Source: Paraburkholderia polaris (lineage in GTDB: Bacteria > Pseudomonadota > Gammaproteobacteria > Burkholderiales > Burkholderiaceae). Taken from it: 64,000 nt of DNA. Position 1 is the first letter of the stretch; every line of letters begins with the position of its first letter. Positions 18,156-27,113 of the stretch are shown here, piece by piece. The notes beneath the pieces are model-generated. The model saw only the letters and a list, made by a program, of their open reading frames with translations, ran no database searches and was not told the origin of the DNA. The stretch lies in NCBI RefSeq assembly GCF_012927345.1, contig NZ_JABBGJ010000009.1, positions 62,001-126,000 of the forward strand, read 5' to 3'. The translations under genes and the position numbers were made by a program.

Positions 18156-19736
18156 TTAGTTGCTTTGCGTAGCAGGCCCCGAGGCCGGGATCGATGCGCC
18201 CGGTACCGGTTGCGTCGGCTTCACCGCGACCGGCGCGGATGCCGACGTTTCCGGCTTGTTCTGCGCCAGACGCCGCTCGGTCAGCGACTTCGATTCCATA
18301 ACCGGCTTGCCTTCCAGCTTGTTCAGCGCCTGTTGCAGCATGAAGTCGTCGGTCGAACCGAACTCGACCGGCTTGCGCTCACGATCCTTCTGACGCTGTT
18401 CCGGCGTCTTCTTATCGTTTTGCTCTTCAAGCTGGCGCAGTTGGTCCATGCGCTCCTGTTCGCGCTGGTCCGCTTCCTTCTTCTCGTTCGGGTCTTGCGT
18501 GTTCGCAAGGTGGTTCGAGTAGTCGACTTCGCGGGTAACCAGTGCGTCGTCCGGATCGCCTTCCGCGTATTGATCGACCGCGATGTCAGGACGGATCCCC
18601 TTGTTCTGGATCGAACGGCCGCTCGGCGTGTAGTAGTACGCCGTGGTCAGACGCAGTGCCGTGTCGGCCGTCATCGGCCGGACGGTTTGCACCGAGCCCT
18701 TGCCGAAAGTGGTCTTGCCGACGATCAGCGCACGATGCTGATCCTGCAGCGCGCCCGCGACGATTTCCGAAGCCGACGCCGAGTAGGCGTTGGTCAGCAC
18801 GATCATCGGAACAGTCTTGAAGATCGGCGCTTCGTCCTTCAGCGGATCGCTGTCGAACGATTGCAGGCGGTAGTTATCGTACGTGTCGCGATAGACCTGC
18901 TTCGAATCCGGAATCTGGCCGTTGGTGGACACCACCACCGAATTCGACGGCAGGAACGCGCCGGCAACGCCGACCGCGCTTTGCAGCAACCCGCCGCCGT
19001 TATTGCGCAGGTCGAGCACGAGACCCTTCAGGTTCGGCTGTTGACGCGCGATGTCTTGCAGCTTCGCGGCCAGATCAGGCGTGGTGCGTTCCTGGAAGCT
19101 GGTGATGCGGATATACGCGTAGCCCGGCGCCAGGATCTTCATCTTGACCGACTGGACCTTGATGATCGCGCGCGTCACCGTGAGCGGGAACGTACGGTCG
19201 TCGGTCTTGCGGAAGATGGTCAGCGTGACCTTGGTGCCCGGATCGCCGCGCATCTGCTTGACGGCCTGGTCGAGCGTCATGCCGCGCACGGGTTTGTCGT
19301 TGATGCGGGTGATCAGGTCGCCCGGACGGATGCCGGCGCGGAACGCAGGCGTGTCTTCAATCGGCGAGATCACCTTGATCAGGCCGTCTTCTGACGAGAT
19401 TTCGATGCCGAGACCCGCGAAGCGACCCTTGGTCTGCTCCTGCAGTTCTTCGTAATCGGTCTTGTCGAGATACGACGAGTGCGGGTCGAGGCTCGACACC
19501 ATGCCCTTGATCGCGGCGGTGAGGAGCTTCTTATCGTCGACCGGTTCGACGTACTCATGCTTGATTTGCCCGAAGACCTCGGCAAAGAGCCGGAGTTGGT
19601 CCAGCGGCAACGGTGCAACGGCGCTCGAGGCGGCGCTGGCGGGTTGCTGGGCCGAGGCGGAGAGTTGCAGGGTGGCAAATACGCCGGTAGCAAGGCCCGC
19701 GGCAATCAGGCCGATATTTTTCAGGTTCTTTCGCAT
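18156..19736 (-). CDS. ctpA: carboxy-terminal processing protease (S41 family)
   Basis: Periplasmic S41 peptidase that trims C-termini of envelope proteins. Signal peptide (residues 1-30), PDZ domain around residues 100-190 (GLGIEIS to ITRINDKPVRGM), then the protease domain with catalytic Ser in NAYSASASEIVAG and Lys in GKTTFGKGSVQ. The C-terminal 100 residues are Glu/Gln/Lys-rich and end in a Pro/Ala/Ser tail. 526 residues. A candidate -10 (TATACT on the minus strand) lies at 19792-19797. Confidence 0.93.
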   Translation of the reverse strand: MRKNLKNIGLIAAGLATGVFATLQLSASAQQPASAASSAVAPLPLDQLRLFAEVFGQIKHEYVEPVDDKKLLTAAIKGMVSSLDPHSSYLDKTDYEELQEQTKGRFAGLGIEISSEDGLIKVISPIEDTPAFRAGIRPGDLITRINDKPVRGMTLDQAVKQMRGDPGTKVTLTIFRKTDDRTFPLTVTRAIIKVQSVKMKILAPGYAYIRITSFQERTTPDLAAKLQDIARQQPNLKGLVLDLRNNGGGLLQSAVGVAGAFLPSNSVVVSTNGQIPDSKQVYRDTYDNYRLQSFDSDPLKDEAPIFKTVPMIVLTNAYSASASEIVAGALQDQHRALIVGKTTFGKGSVQTVRPMTADTALRLTTAYYYTPSGRSIQNKGIRPDIAVDQYAEGDPDDALVTREVDYSNHLANTQDPNEKKEADQREQERMDQLRQLEEQNDKKTPEQRQKDRERKPVEFGSTDDFMLQQALNKLEGKPVMESKSLTERRLAQNKPETSASAPVAVKPTQPVPGASIPASGPATQSN

Positions 19737-20046
19737 AGAGTCTGTTGCGGTCGGAAGCGCGTGGCAGCGTCGATAGAGATGGGGACGGACAAGTATAACT
19801 GCACACCCGTCCAGTCAGGGTGCGGCACAGGCAATCGTGATTCGACAGCGACGGCGGGCGCTGGTTCGTGAGTTGGCGGTTGCGAAGCTGAAGTAATGTG
19901 CGGTAACGGCAAGATGGCAGTGCGATGGCGCAATTGACAGCGGCAGGCCGCGTAGGCCGGTAGCGCTTGCCGCTGGCAGGGGCCGTTTGCCGGGCCCCGC
20001 AGCAAATATCACCGCAAGCGGGGCCGCGGCGGCCGGTGGCCCCGGG
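19737..20046. other. intergenic region ctpA-gpmA
   Basis: 310 bp between two minus-strand genes. It should contain the ctpA promoter (TATACT at 19792-19797 on the minus strand, weak -35). A GGCCCCGC/GCGGGGCC inverted repeat at 19993-20025 lies just past the gpmA stop and may slow or stop gpmA transcription. No gene seen. Confidence 0.4.
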
Positions 20047-20793
20047 TCAGCCCGCCTTGCCTTGCTTGGCCACAGCGGCTTGCGCCTTCGCAATCGCGTC
20101 CTGGTCGCCCAGATAGTAGTGCTTGATCGGCTTCAGATTTTCGTCGAGTTCATAAACGAGCGGTACGCCGTTCGGGATATTCAGGCCGACGATGTCGTCG
20201 TCCGAAATGTTGTCGAGGTACTTCACCATGGCGCGGATCGAGTTGCCGTGCGCGGCGATCACGACCTTGCGGCCCGACTTGATGGCCGGCGCAATCGACT
20301 CGTTCCACAGCGGCAGGACGCGCGCGACGGTGTCTTTCAGGCACTCGGTGAGCGGCAATTGTTCGCGCGGCACCTTGGCGTAACGCGGATCGTTGTAGGG
20401 CGCGCGGTCGTCCGACGGCTCGAGCGCCGGCGGCGGCGTGTCGTAGCTGCGGCGCCAGACCAGCACCTGTTCGTCGCCGAACTTGGCGGCGGTTTCCGCC
20501 TTGTTCAGACCCGACAGCGCGCCGTAGTGGCGTTCGTTCAGGCGCCACGAATGCACGACCGGCAGATACATCAGGTCCATCTGATCCTGCACGTGCCACA
20601 AGGTGCGGATCGCGCGCTTGAGCACCGACGTGTAGGCGATATCGAACGTATAGCCCGATTCCTTCAGCAGCACGCCCGCTTGCTGCGCTTCACGATTGCC
20701 CTGCTCGGTCAGGTCGACGTCGACCCAGCCCGTGAAGCGGTTTTCCTTGTTCCACGTCGATTCGCCGTGGCGGATGAGAACGAGTTTGTACAT
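20047..20793 (-). CDS. gpmA: 2,3-bisphosphoglycerate-dependent phosphoglycerate mutase
   Basis: Glycolytic interconversion of 3- and 2-phosphoglycerate. 248 residues with the phospho-His motif [10 protein letters not shown] at the N-terminus, the substrate-binding [11 protein letters not shown] and the second catalytic His in [10 protein letters not shown]. Divergent from the rhodanese gene across a 137-bp promoter region holding a 12-bp palindrome TCCTCTAGAGGA at 20839-20850. Confidence 0.96.
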   Translation of the reverse strand: MYKLVLIRHGESTWNKENRFTGWVDVDLTEQGNREAQQAGVLLKESGYTFDIAYTSVLKRAIRTLWHVQDQMDLMYLPVVHSWRLNERHYGALSGLNKAETAAKFGDEQVLVWRRSYDTPPPALEPSDDRAPYNDPRYAKVPREQLPLTECLKDTVARVLPLWNESIAPAIKSGRKVVIAAHGNSIRAMVKYLDNISDDDIVGLNIPNGVPLVYELDENLKPIKHYYLGDQDAIAKAQAAVAKQGKAG

Positions 20794-20878
20794 GAGATTG
20801 CCGGTCGGTAGTAAGGAAGCGGTAAAGCGTTGCGGGGGTCCTCTAGAGGAGCGCCGCCATCGCGTCAGACGGTTATTT

Positions 20879-20884
20879 TATAAT
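20879..20884 (+). promoter_or_regulatory. -10 element for rhodanese-grxC(-secB)
   Basis: Exact TATAAT; the -35 is unclear. Transcription would begin near 20891, which excludes an upstream start at 20883 and supports GTG 20931 for the rhodanese gene. Confidence 0.55.
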
Positions 20885-20930
20885 GGGTGGATTGCCCTTT
20901 TCGATTTCTCTCTTTTTCGGCGGATTTTCC

Positions 20931-21356
20931 GTGAAGTTTTTCACTGATTACACAAACCTTGTACTGATCGCAATCGTCCTCATCTCCGGTGGGTTGCTGC
21001 TGTGGCCGACGATCAGCCGGCGTGGCCGCGGAGGCCTGTCGGCCGCTGAAGCGACCCAACTGATCAACCGGCGCAATGCAGCGGTCATCGATCTACGTCC
21101 GTCCGCCGACTTTGCCAAGGGCCATCTGCCCGCGGCACGGCACCTTGAATTTGCAGAGTTGCAGGCGAAAGTCGCGCAACTCGTGAAGAACAAGAACAAC
21201 CCGGTGCTGCTGGTATGCCAGACCGGCCAGCAGTCGAACAAGGCAGCGCGTATCGTGCAAGATGCCGGATACGCCGAAGTCCATGTTCTCGAAGGCGGTG
21301 TCGACGCCTGGCAGAAGGCCGGTATGCCGGTTGTGAAACAAGGAGCAGCCAAGTGA
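20931..21356 (+). CDS. membrane-anchored rhodanese-like protein
   Basis: 141 residues: one N-terminal TM helix (about residues 8-25) and a single rhodanese domain with active-site Cys in LLVCQTGQQSNKAA. The family transfers sulfane sulfur, here probably at the cytoplasmic face or periplasm depending on topology. Overlaps the grxC start (GTG inside its stop region), so translation is coupled. GTG 20931 is chosen because the predicted transcript starts only 40 nt upstream. Confidence 0.85.
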   Translation: MKFFTDYTNLVLIAIVLISGGLLLWPTISRRGRGGLSAAEATQLINRRNAAVIDLRPSADFAKGHLPAARHLEFAELQAKVAQLVKNKNNPVLLVCQTGQQSNKAARIVQDAGYAEVHVLEGGVDAWQKAGMPVVKQGAAK

Positions 21357-21613
21357 ACAAAGTGATCATGTACAGCACGCAGGTGTGCCCGTATTGCCAG
21401 ATGGCCGAACGTCTTTTAAAGTCGCGCGGCGTCGAGCACGTTGAAAAGGTACTGATCGACAAAGACCCGGCCCGTCGTGAAGAAATGATGACCCGGACCG
21501 GTCGTCGTACGGTGCCGCAGGTGTTCATCGGCGAGACGCATGTCGGCGGGTACGATGACCTGTCCGCGCTTGATCGCGCGGGCGGTTTGATGCCTCTGCT
21601 CGACGCTGCCTGA
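21353..21613 (+). CDS. grxC: glutaredoxin 3
   Basis: 86-residue monothiol/dithiol reductase with CPYC active site (Cys12, Cys15), TVPQVFIG cis-Pro loop and GGYDDL glutathione-binding segment. GTG start overlaps the end of the rhodanese gene by 4 bp. Functions with glutathione made by gshA/gshB. Confidence 0.94.
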   Translation: MNKVIMYSTQVCPYCQMAERLLKSRGVEHVEKVLIDKDPARREEMMTRTGRRTVPQVFIGETHVGGYDDLSALDRAGGLMPLLDAA

Positions 21614-21619
21614 ACGAAG

Positions 21620-21659
21620 CTGCCTTCCTCATGCGCCGGGCGGCGCGTGAGGAAGGCAG
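21620..21659 (+). terminator. 18-bp hairpin between grxC and secB
   Basis: 18-bp stem (one G-T pair) with a GGGC loop, very stable, 7 nt after the grxC stop, without a T-run. Could be an RNA-processing or attenuation element separating grxC from secB. Confidence 0.5.
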
Positions 21660-21789
21660 GTGAAATACAAGTCGGCGCATGCTGGCCCTTCAAGGACACC
21701 TTCGAGGGCAGGCGATGCGCCGCAACGATCTGGCGGCCCTTGAAGCCATGGGCCGCCGCCATGCATACCTATCAGGGAATCACTCAATC

Positions 21790-22260
21790 ATGTCCGACGA
21801 GAATAATCAGCCGTTCTTCAACATCCAGCGCATCTACCTGAAGGACATGTCGCTCGAGCAGCCGAATTCGCCGGGCATCTTCCTCGAGCAGGAAATGCCG
21901 TCGGTTGAAGTCGAAGTCGATGTGAAGGCCGAGCGCCTCGCCGACACCGTGTTCGAAATCCTCGTGACGGGCACCGTCACGGCCAAAGTGTCGGACAAGG
22001 TTGCGTTCCTGATCGAAGCCAAGCAAGCCGGCATTTTCGACATCCGCAACATTCCGGCTGAACAGATCGATCCGCTGGTCGGCATTGCCTGCCCGACGAT
22101 CCTGTTCCCGTACCTGCGCTCGAACATCGCCGACGCGATCACCCGCGCAGGCTTCCCGCCGATCCACCTCGCCGAGATCAACTTCCAGGCGCTGTACGAG
22201 CAACGTCTCGCGCAAATGGGCGGCCAGGAAGGCGCGGCGCAAAACGGCGTCACGCATTAA
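21790..22260 (+). CDS. secB: protein-export chaperone SecB
   Basis: 156-residue cytosolic tetrameric chaperone that keeps preproteins unfolded for SecA. Family landmarks [14 protein letters not shown], the acidic [11 protein letters not shown] strand region and [15 protein letters not shown] are intact. ATG 21790 matches the family N-terminus. grxC-secB-gpsA is a conserved order. Confidence 0.96.
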   Translation: MSDENNQPFFNIQRIYLKDMSLEQPNSPGIFLEQEMPSVEVEVDVKAERLADTVFEILVTGTVTAKVSDKVAFLIEAKQAGIFDIRNIPAEQIDPLVGIACPTILFPYLRSNIADAITRAGFPPIHLAEINFQALYEQRLAQMGGQEGAAQNGVTH

Positions 22261-22281
22261 CGCGTCCGTTCGGTGCCGGCT

Positions 22282-23280
22282 ATGAAGGTTGCTGTCCTCG
22301 GCGCCGGTGCATGGGGCACAGCCCTCGCCGGCCATCTGGCCGCGCGGCACGACACGGTGCTGTGGGCGCGCGAACCCGCGCTCATCGCCGAGCTCTCCGC
22401 TTCGCGCGAAAACGCCCGCTATCTGGCGGGCGTTGCTTTGCCGCCGTCCCTTCGCTATGAAGCCGATCTGAACGCAGCGCTCGACCATGCGCTCGCCGAC
22501 GACGCGTTATGCATCGTGGCGACGCCCGTCGCCGGTCTGCGGGGTCTGTTCCGGGCGATGCACGACGCAGGCAAAGTGCCGGCGCATGTGGTGTGGCTGT
22601 GCAAGGGTTTCGAAGCCGACTCGCAGTTGTTGCCGCATCAGGTGGTCGCGGCTGAATTGCCGGGACATGGCGGCAACGGCGTGCTGTCGGGCCCAAGCTT
22701 CGCGCGCGAAGTCGGGCAGGGCTTGCCGGTCGCGTTGACGATCGCGAGTACATCATTGGCGTGCCGTGAGCGCACGGTTGCCGCGTTCCATCATGGCGCC
22801 ATGCGCATCTATACCGGCGACGACATCGTTGGCGTGGAAGTGGGCGGCGCGGTGAAGAACGTGCTGGCGATTGCCACGGGTATTGCCGATGGCCTCGGCC
22901 TCGGTCTCAATGCGCGCGCGGCGCTGATCACACGCGGCCTGGCGGAAATGTCGCGCCTCGGCGTGACGCTCGGCGGACGGGCGGAGACGTTCACCGGTTT
23001 GACCGGGTTGGGCGATCTGATCCTGACCGCCACGGGCGATCTGTCGCGCAATCGCACGGTCGGCGTGCAACTCGCCGCGGGCCGTACGCTCGACGACATC
23101 CTCGGCGGCCTCGGTCACGTGGCTGAGGGCGTGCGTTGTGCGCAAGCCGTCCTGGCGATTGCTCGCGCTCATGCGATCGAGATGCCGATCACGCAGGCAG
23201 TCTGCGCCGTGCTGTTCGACGGTGTAGCGCCCCGCGACGCCGTCAGCGCCCTGCTGCGGCGCGATTCGAAAGCAGAATAA
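22282..23280 (+). CDS. gpsA: glycerol-3-phosphate dehydrogenase [NAD(P)+]
   Basis: Makes sn-glycerol-3-phosphate for phospholipid synthesis. 332 residues: Rossmann loop [19 protein letters not shown], and catalytic Lys region [13 protein letters not shown], followed by [17 protein letters not shown] 22282 gives the family N-terminus; a GTG at 22273 would add three residues. Only 21 nt after secB. A 14-bp imperfect hairpin lies at 23292-23325 after the stop. Confidence 0.96.
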   Translation: MKVAVLGAGAWGTALAGHLAARHDTVLWAREPALIAELSASRENARYLAGVALPPSLRYEADLNAALDHALADDALCIVATPVAGLRGLFRAMHDAGKVPAHVVWLCKGFEADSQLLPHQVVAAELPGHGGNGVLSGPSFAREVGQGLPVALTIASTSLACRERTVAAFHHGAMRIYTGDDIVGVEVGGAVKNVLAIATGIADGLGLGLNARAALITRGLAEMSRLGVTLGGRAETFTGLTGLGDLILTATGDLSRNRTVGVQLAAGRTLDDILGGLGHVAEGVRCAQAVLAIARAHAIEMPITQAVCAVLFDGVAPRDAVSALLRRDSKAE

Positions 23281-23375
23281 GTCTTGTCTTTCAGCCGTTT
23301 TAGCGCGAGAAGCGCTGAACGGCTGCCCGCTATCGCTGTCCACGTTTTATCGACGCTTCGGACAGCGAGGTTCCC

Positions 23376-23924
23376 ATGCTCTGTTTCAACAATTGCACGC
23401 TAGAAGCGCGCGTGGTCGACATCACGACACTCACTGTGGATGCGATCGTCAACGCCGCGAATACTTCGCTGCTAGGTGGAGGCGGCGTGGATGGCGCGAT
23501 TCACCGCGCGGCCGGCAAGGAATTGGTGCGTGAGTGCGAGGCGCTCGGCGGCTGCGCGACCGGCGACGCGAAAATCACCCGCGGCTACCATTTGCCGGCC
23601 AAACACGTGATCCATGCGGTCGGCCCGGTTTGGCAGGGTGGTGCGCGCGGTGAGGCGGACCTGCTTGCTTCCTGCTATCAGCGCTCACTTGAGGTCGCGC
23701 ACCAGGCGCGTTGCGCAAGCGTTGCGTTCCCCGCGATTAGCTGCGGCATCTATCATTTTCCTGCCAATGAAGCCGTGCAGATCGCCGTGGGCACCGTGCT
23801 CGAAACTTTGCCGCGCACGCCGAAGATCGAGCAAGTGGTGTTCGCCTGTTTCGACGACGCCATGCTCGCGCGCTACGAAGCCGAACTGAAACGCCGTCAG
23901 GCGCCGCCGTCGAAGCCGGTCTGA
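23376..23924 (+). CDS. macro domain protein (O-acetyl-ADP-ribose deacetylase type)
   Basis: 182-residue MacroD/YmdB-like protein. The ADP-ribose binding loops [22 protein letters not shown] and [12 protein letters not shown] are both present. The family removes ADP-ribose adducts or hydrolyses O-acetyl-ADP-ribose. Its 3' end overlaps the convergent trmL gene by 28 bp. Confidence 0.92.
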   Translation: MLCFNNCTLEARVVDITTLTVDAIVNAANTSLLGGGGVDGAIHRAAGKELVRECEALGGCATGDAKITRGYHLPAKHVIHAVGPVWQGGARGEADLLASCYQRSLEVAHQARCASVAFPAISCGIYHFPANEAVQIAVGTVLETLPRTPKIEQVVFACFDDAMLARYEAELKRRQAPPSKPV

Positions 23925-24367
23925 CGCCACGCTTCGAACACGACCACGGCGACAGTATTGGAGAGATTCAGGCTGCGGTTGCCCGGCCGCATCGGCAGGC
24001 GCACGCGTTGTTCGTTGGCGAATTGATCGAGCACCGTGTCGGGTAGGCCGCGCGTTTCGGCGCCGAACACGAACCAGTCGCCGGATTGAAACGCATGCTC
24101 GTGAAACCGGCCCGAGCCACGGGTGGTGAAAGCGAACATCCGCGCCGGATCGGGCGATTCTTTGGCGACGAACGCTGCCCAATCGGCGTGTACGTTCATC
24201 TGCGCATACTCGTGATAGTCGAGACCGGCGCGGCGCAACTTGGCGTCGTCGAGCGGAAAGCCGAGCGGCTCGATCAGATGCAGTCGCGCGCCGGTGTTGG
24301 CGCACAGGCGGATGACGTTGCCGGTGTTCGGCGGGATTTCCGGTTCGACGAGAACGACATTGAACAT
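23897..24367 (-). CDS. trmL: tRNA (cytidine/uridine-34-2'-O)-methyltransferase
   Basis: 156-residue SPOUT methyltransferase modifying the wobble base of tRNA-Leu. N-terminal [20 protein letters not shown] and the knotted C-terminal motifs FGAETRGLP and [15 protein letters not shown] are diagnostic. 18 nt downstream of comF on the same strand. Confidence 0.95.
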   Translation of the reverse strand: MFNVVLVEPEIPPNTGNVIRLCANTGARLHLIEPLGFPLDDAKLRRAGLDYHEYAQMNVHADWAAFVAKESPDPARMFAFTTRGSGRFHEHAFQSGDWFVFGAETRGLPDTVLDQFANEQRVRLPMRPGNRSLNLSNTVAVVVFEAWRQTGFDGGA

Positions 24368-24385
24368 GATGGCTTCAGGTAGAGA

Positions 24386-25180
24386 CTAGTTTTTCGGCGT
24401 ACGCAGCGCGACGAAGTTGGTGACGCGCCGCGCACCGGCAGCTTTGAGCGTACGCGCCAGCGCTTCGAGCGTCGCGCCGGTTGTCATCACATCGTCGACG
24501 ATGCCGACATGCAGACCACGTACCGGTTTGGCGACCTCGAACGCGCGGCCCACGTTCAACCGGCGCGCGTCCAGGTCGAGCCGCGATTGCGGCGCGGTGT
24601 GGATCACGCGATGCAGCAGGGTGGCGTCGCTGCGCACATTCAGCGCGCGGGCCAACGGCCTGGCAATCTGCCAGGCCTGGTTGTAGCCGCGCTCGGTAAG
24701 ACGTTTGTTGGCGAGCGGCACGGGCGCGAGCACATCGGGCTTTTCGGATGCGTCTACCCAGGCGTCCTCCGCGAGACGCGCAAGGCGCTGCGCGAACTCG
24801 CGCGCCAGCATCAGCCGGGCGCGGAATTTCAGGCCGAGTGCCAGGGCGTCGAGCGGCTGGCGGTAATCAGCGAGAGCAAAGGTTGCCTCAAACGGCGGCG
24901 GCTCGCCGATGCAATCCGCGCAGCGATATTGCGCGTGACCCACCCAGCGCATTCCGGACAAAGGGACCGCACACACCGTGCAACGCAACCTGCCTTCGTT
25001 CCAATATGTCTCATCACAACCGGCACATAGTGTCTTATGCGACAAATTGCCGCACAGTGCGCACAGGTTCGGCAGCACGGCGTGCATGACATGCGGCCAT
25101 GCCGAATACACGCCGCGCGTGAAGCGTGCAAAAAGTGCGTTCGAGGCGCCGGGAGACGAAGAATTTTTTCGGAATGGCAT
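24386..25180 (-). CDS. comF: ComF family phosphoribosyltransferase-like protein
   Basis: 264 residues: an N-terminal zinc-ribbon region with three CxxC pairs (CALC, CAGC, CTVC, CADC), then a type I PRTase fold with GIVDDVMTTGATLEA. Family members are needed for DNA uptake in competent species; enzymatic substrate unknown. Divergent from the bioC-like gene and close-coupled to trmL. Confidence 0.9.
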   Translation of the reverse strand: MPFRKNSSSPGASNALFARFTRGVYSAWPHVMHAVLPNLCALCGNLSHKTLCAGCDETYWNEGRLRCTVCAVPLSGMRWVGHAQYRCADCIGEPPPFEATFALADYRQPLDALALGLKFRARLMLAREFAQRLARLAEDAWVDASEKPDVLAPVPLANKRLTERGYNQAWQIARPLARALNVRSDATLLHRVIHTAPQSRLDLDARRLNVGRAFEVAKPVRGLHVGIVDDVMTTGATLEALARTLKAAGARRVTNFVALRTPKN

Positions 25181-25264
25181 GATTGGACCGCCCGCGAAGG
25201 CCTTTCACGCTGAATGGTAGGAAGCGAGCGAGTATACTTCGTGCTCTACGCCAGTACGACACCC

Positions 25265-26230
25265 ATGCCCCCAACTTCGTCTCAATCTGGCCGTCCGGCC
25301 TATGATTCCCGGCGCCTCAGGCAGATTTTCGACCGCCGTGCGGCGACTTTCGACAACGTCGCGTTCCTGCCGCGCGAAATCGCGCAGCGCATGCGCGAGC
25401 GCCTCGACTACATCAAGGTTACGCCGGCGAGCGTGCTCGACGCCGGTTGCGGCGCGGGCGAAGACATCCCCACATTGCGCGAGCGCTTCCCCGAGGCGCC
25501 GGTGTTCGGCACCGACCTGTCGCACGGAATGCTCAGCCGCGCGCTGCGTCACGATTCCGGCGACACGAGCTGGCGGCGCTTTCTGCCGGCCACGCTCGGC
25601 AAGGCGCTCGGCGCCCGCGGTCCGCGTTTCGCGCAGGCCGACTTCTCGGCACTTCCGTTCGCGGCCGGCGCCTTCGAATTCATCTGGTCCAATCTCGCCC
25701 TGCACTGGCACTCGCGGCCCGACCTTGTGTTTCCGGAGTGGCAACGGGTGCTGAAAGTGAACGGCCTGCTGATGTTCAGCACGCTCGGTCCCGATTCGCT
25801 AAAGGAATTGCGCGGCGCCTACGCTGAGGTCGAGGCCGCGCACGGCGTTGCTTCGCGCAAGCATGTGATCGACTTTGTCGACATGCACGACCTCGGGGAC
25901 ATGCTGGTCGAGAGCGGTTTCGAGATTCCTGTGATGGACCAGGAAACACTCACTATTACGTATAAGTCGCCCGAGTCGCTGCTCGCGGACGTGCGCCGCT
26001 GGGGCGCCTATCCGTTCGAGCGCGAGGCCACTTCGAATGCCGTCGCGCGCAGGCTGCACAAGGCTTTGCTGGCGGCGCTCGAAGCCCGCCGGCGCGCCGA
26101 CGGCACGATCGCGCTGACCTTCGAGGTGATCTACGGCCACGCCTGGAAAGCCGTGCCGCGCACCACGGCTGAAGGTCATGGGATCGTGCGGATCGAGGAT
26201 ATCGGACGAGGTTCGTCGAGGAATCGGTGA
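25265..26230 (+). CDS. bioC: SAM-dependent methyltransferase, BioC-like
   Basis: 321 residues with class I SAM-binding motif VLDAGCGAGED and the post-motif NLALHWHSRPD typical of malonyl-ACP O-methyltransferase BioC, which starts biotin pimelate synthesis. No other bio genes are in the window, so the exact role rests on similarity. ATG 25265 gives a natural N-terminus; a frame from 25214 adds 17 unsupported residues. Confidence 0.75.
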   Translation: MPPTSSQSGRPAYDSRRLRQIFDRRAATFDNVAFLPREIAQRMRERLDYIKVTPASVLDAGCGAGEDIPTLRERFPEAPVFGTDLSHGMLSRALRHDSGDTSWRRFLPATLGKALGARGPRFAQADFSALPFAAGAFEFIWSNLALHWHSRPDLVFPEWQRVLKVNGLLMFSTLGPDSLKELRGAYAEVEAAHGVASRKHVIDFVDMHDLGDMLVESGFEIPVMDQETLTITYKSPESLLADVRRWGAYPFEREATSNAVARRLHKALLAALEARRRADGTIALTFEVIYGHAWKAVPRTTAEGHGIVRIEDIGRGSSRNR

Positions 26231-26238
26231 GGAATCAA

Positions 26239-26284
26239 TGAAGCGGTAAAGAGGACATCTGTTATGTCTGAAATTACCGCTTCA
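26239..26284 (+). terminator. interrupted hairpin after bioC-like gene
   Basis: Outer 11-bp stem TGAAGCGGTAA/TTACCGCTTCA enclosing an inner 5-bp stem GACAT/ATGTC; followed by AAAAG, no T-run. Probably ends or stabilises the preceding transcript. Confidence 0.45.
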
Positions 26285-26358
26285 AAAGACGCGCGAAAGC
26301 TGCGTCAAAACGGCGCTGAGGCTTGTCGCACCTGGCTTGTGAGCCGATTGAGGCTTGC

Positions 26359-26387
26359 TTGTGGATGCTATGGATCGCGCCTATAAT
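26359..26387 (+). promoter_or_regulatory. sigma-70 promoter upstream of the cta cluster
   Basis: TTGTGG, 17-bp spacer, TATAAT. Transcription would start near 26394, leaving about 155 nt of leader before the DUF2244 gene. It is the only good promoter I see in the 319-bp gap 26231-26549 and may drive DUF2244 and ctaC onward. Confidence 0.65.
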
Positions 26388-26549
26388 GCGTCAGTTTGTC
26401 GCCCGGAGTTCCCACATTTGGGGCGGCAGGCCCGAGGCACAGGGCTGCAACATAAAGTGACGCGGCGGTGATTGAGTGGCCGTTCAGCGGTCGCGAGCAA
26501 TGGCCGCAGGCGGCGATTGGCGATTGGCGACGGTCGGCAGGAGGCAGCG

Positions 26550-27023
26550 ATGGAAGCATCAGATCTGCTGGCGGATTCAGAACCGGTTCTCAAAGACTGG
26601 ACGATGAAGCGCAACTGTTCGATTTCGCCGCGGCAGTTTGTATATTTCTACGTGTCGCTTGCGTTGTTCTCGTTGGCAATTGCTTTCATGCTGGTTCTGG
26701 TCGGCGCCTGGCTGGTGTTGCCGTTCACCGGTATTGAATTGCTGGCGGTGGGCATCGCGTTTGCCATATATGCGCGTCATGCTGTCGATTACGAGCGCGT
26801 CCGGCTGTTTCAGAATCGGCTCGTGATCGAGCAGGTCAGCGCCGAGCGGCTCACGCAGTTCGAATTCAATCCGCGCTGGGTGCGGATCGAACCGGGCGCA
26901 ACGCCGCGTGACCAGATCAAACTGGTCTCGCGCGGCCAGACGATCATGATCGGGCAACATCTCGCGCAGTATCGGCGCGCGCAGTTCGCAGGCGAACTGC
27001 GTATGTGGCTCACACGGTGTTAG
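26550..27023 (+). CDS. DUF2244 domain membrane protein
   Basis: 157 residues with two adjacent TM helices (about residues 30-72), then a soluble C-terminal part. DUF2244 proteins sit next to cytochrome oxidase genes in many proteobacteria; function unknown. ATG 26550 is fixed by AGGAGGC upstream. Confidence 0.85.
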   Translation: MEASDLLADSEPVLKDWTMKRNCSISPRQFVYFYVSLALFSLAIAFMLVLVGAWLVLPFTGIELLAVGIAFAIYARHAVDYERVRLFQNRLVIEQVSAERLTQFEFNPRWVRIEPGATPRDQIKLVSRGQTIMIGQHLAQYRRAQFAGELRMWLTRC

Positions 27024-27113
27024 ACGTGTTGAGACGCGCGGCGTTCACGGGGAGCGCGAGGCAGCCTGCCAGCGGGGTCGAGGGTTTGAATGGAAATTTT
27101 GGGTAAGGAAGCT

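Noticed and set aside
17340..19394. 684-codon plus-strand frame opposite moeB-like and ctpA
   Set aside because: Spans two clear genes on the other strand and their gap; sequence is Arg/Leu-rich without any recognisable domain.
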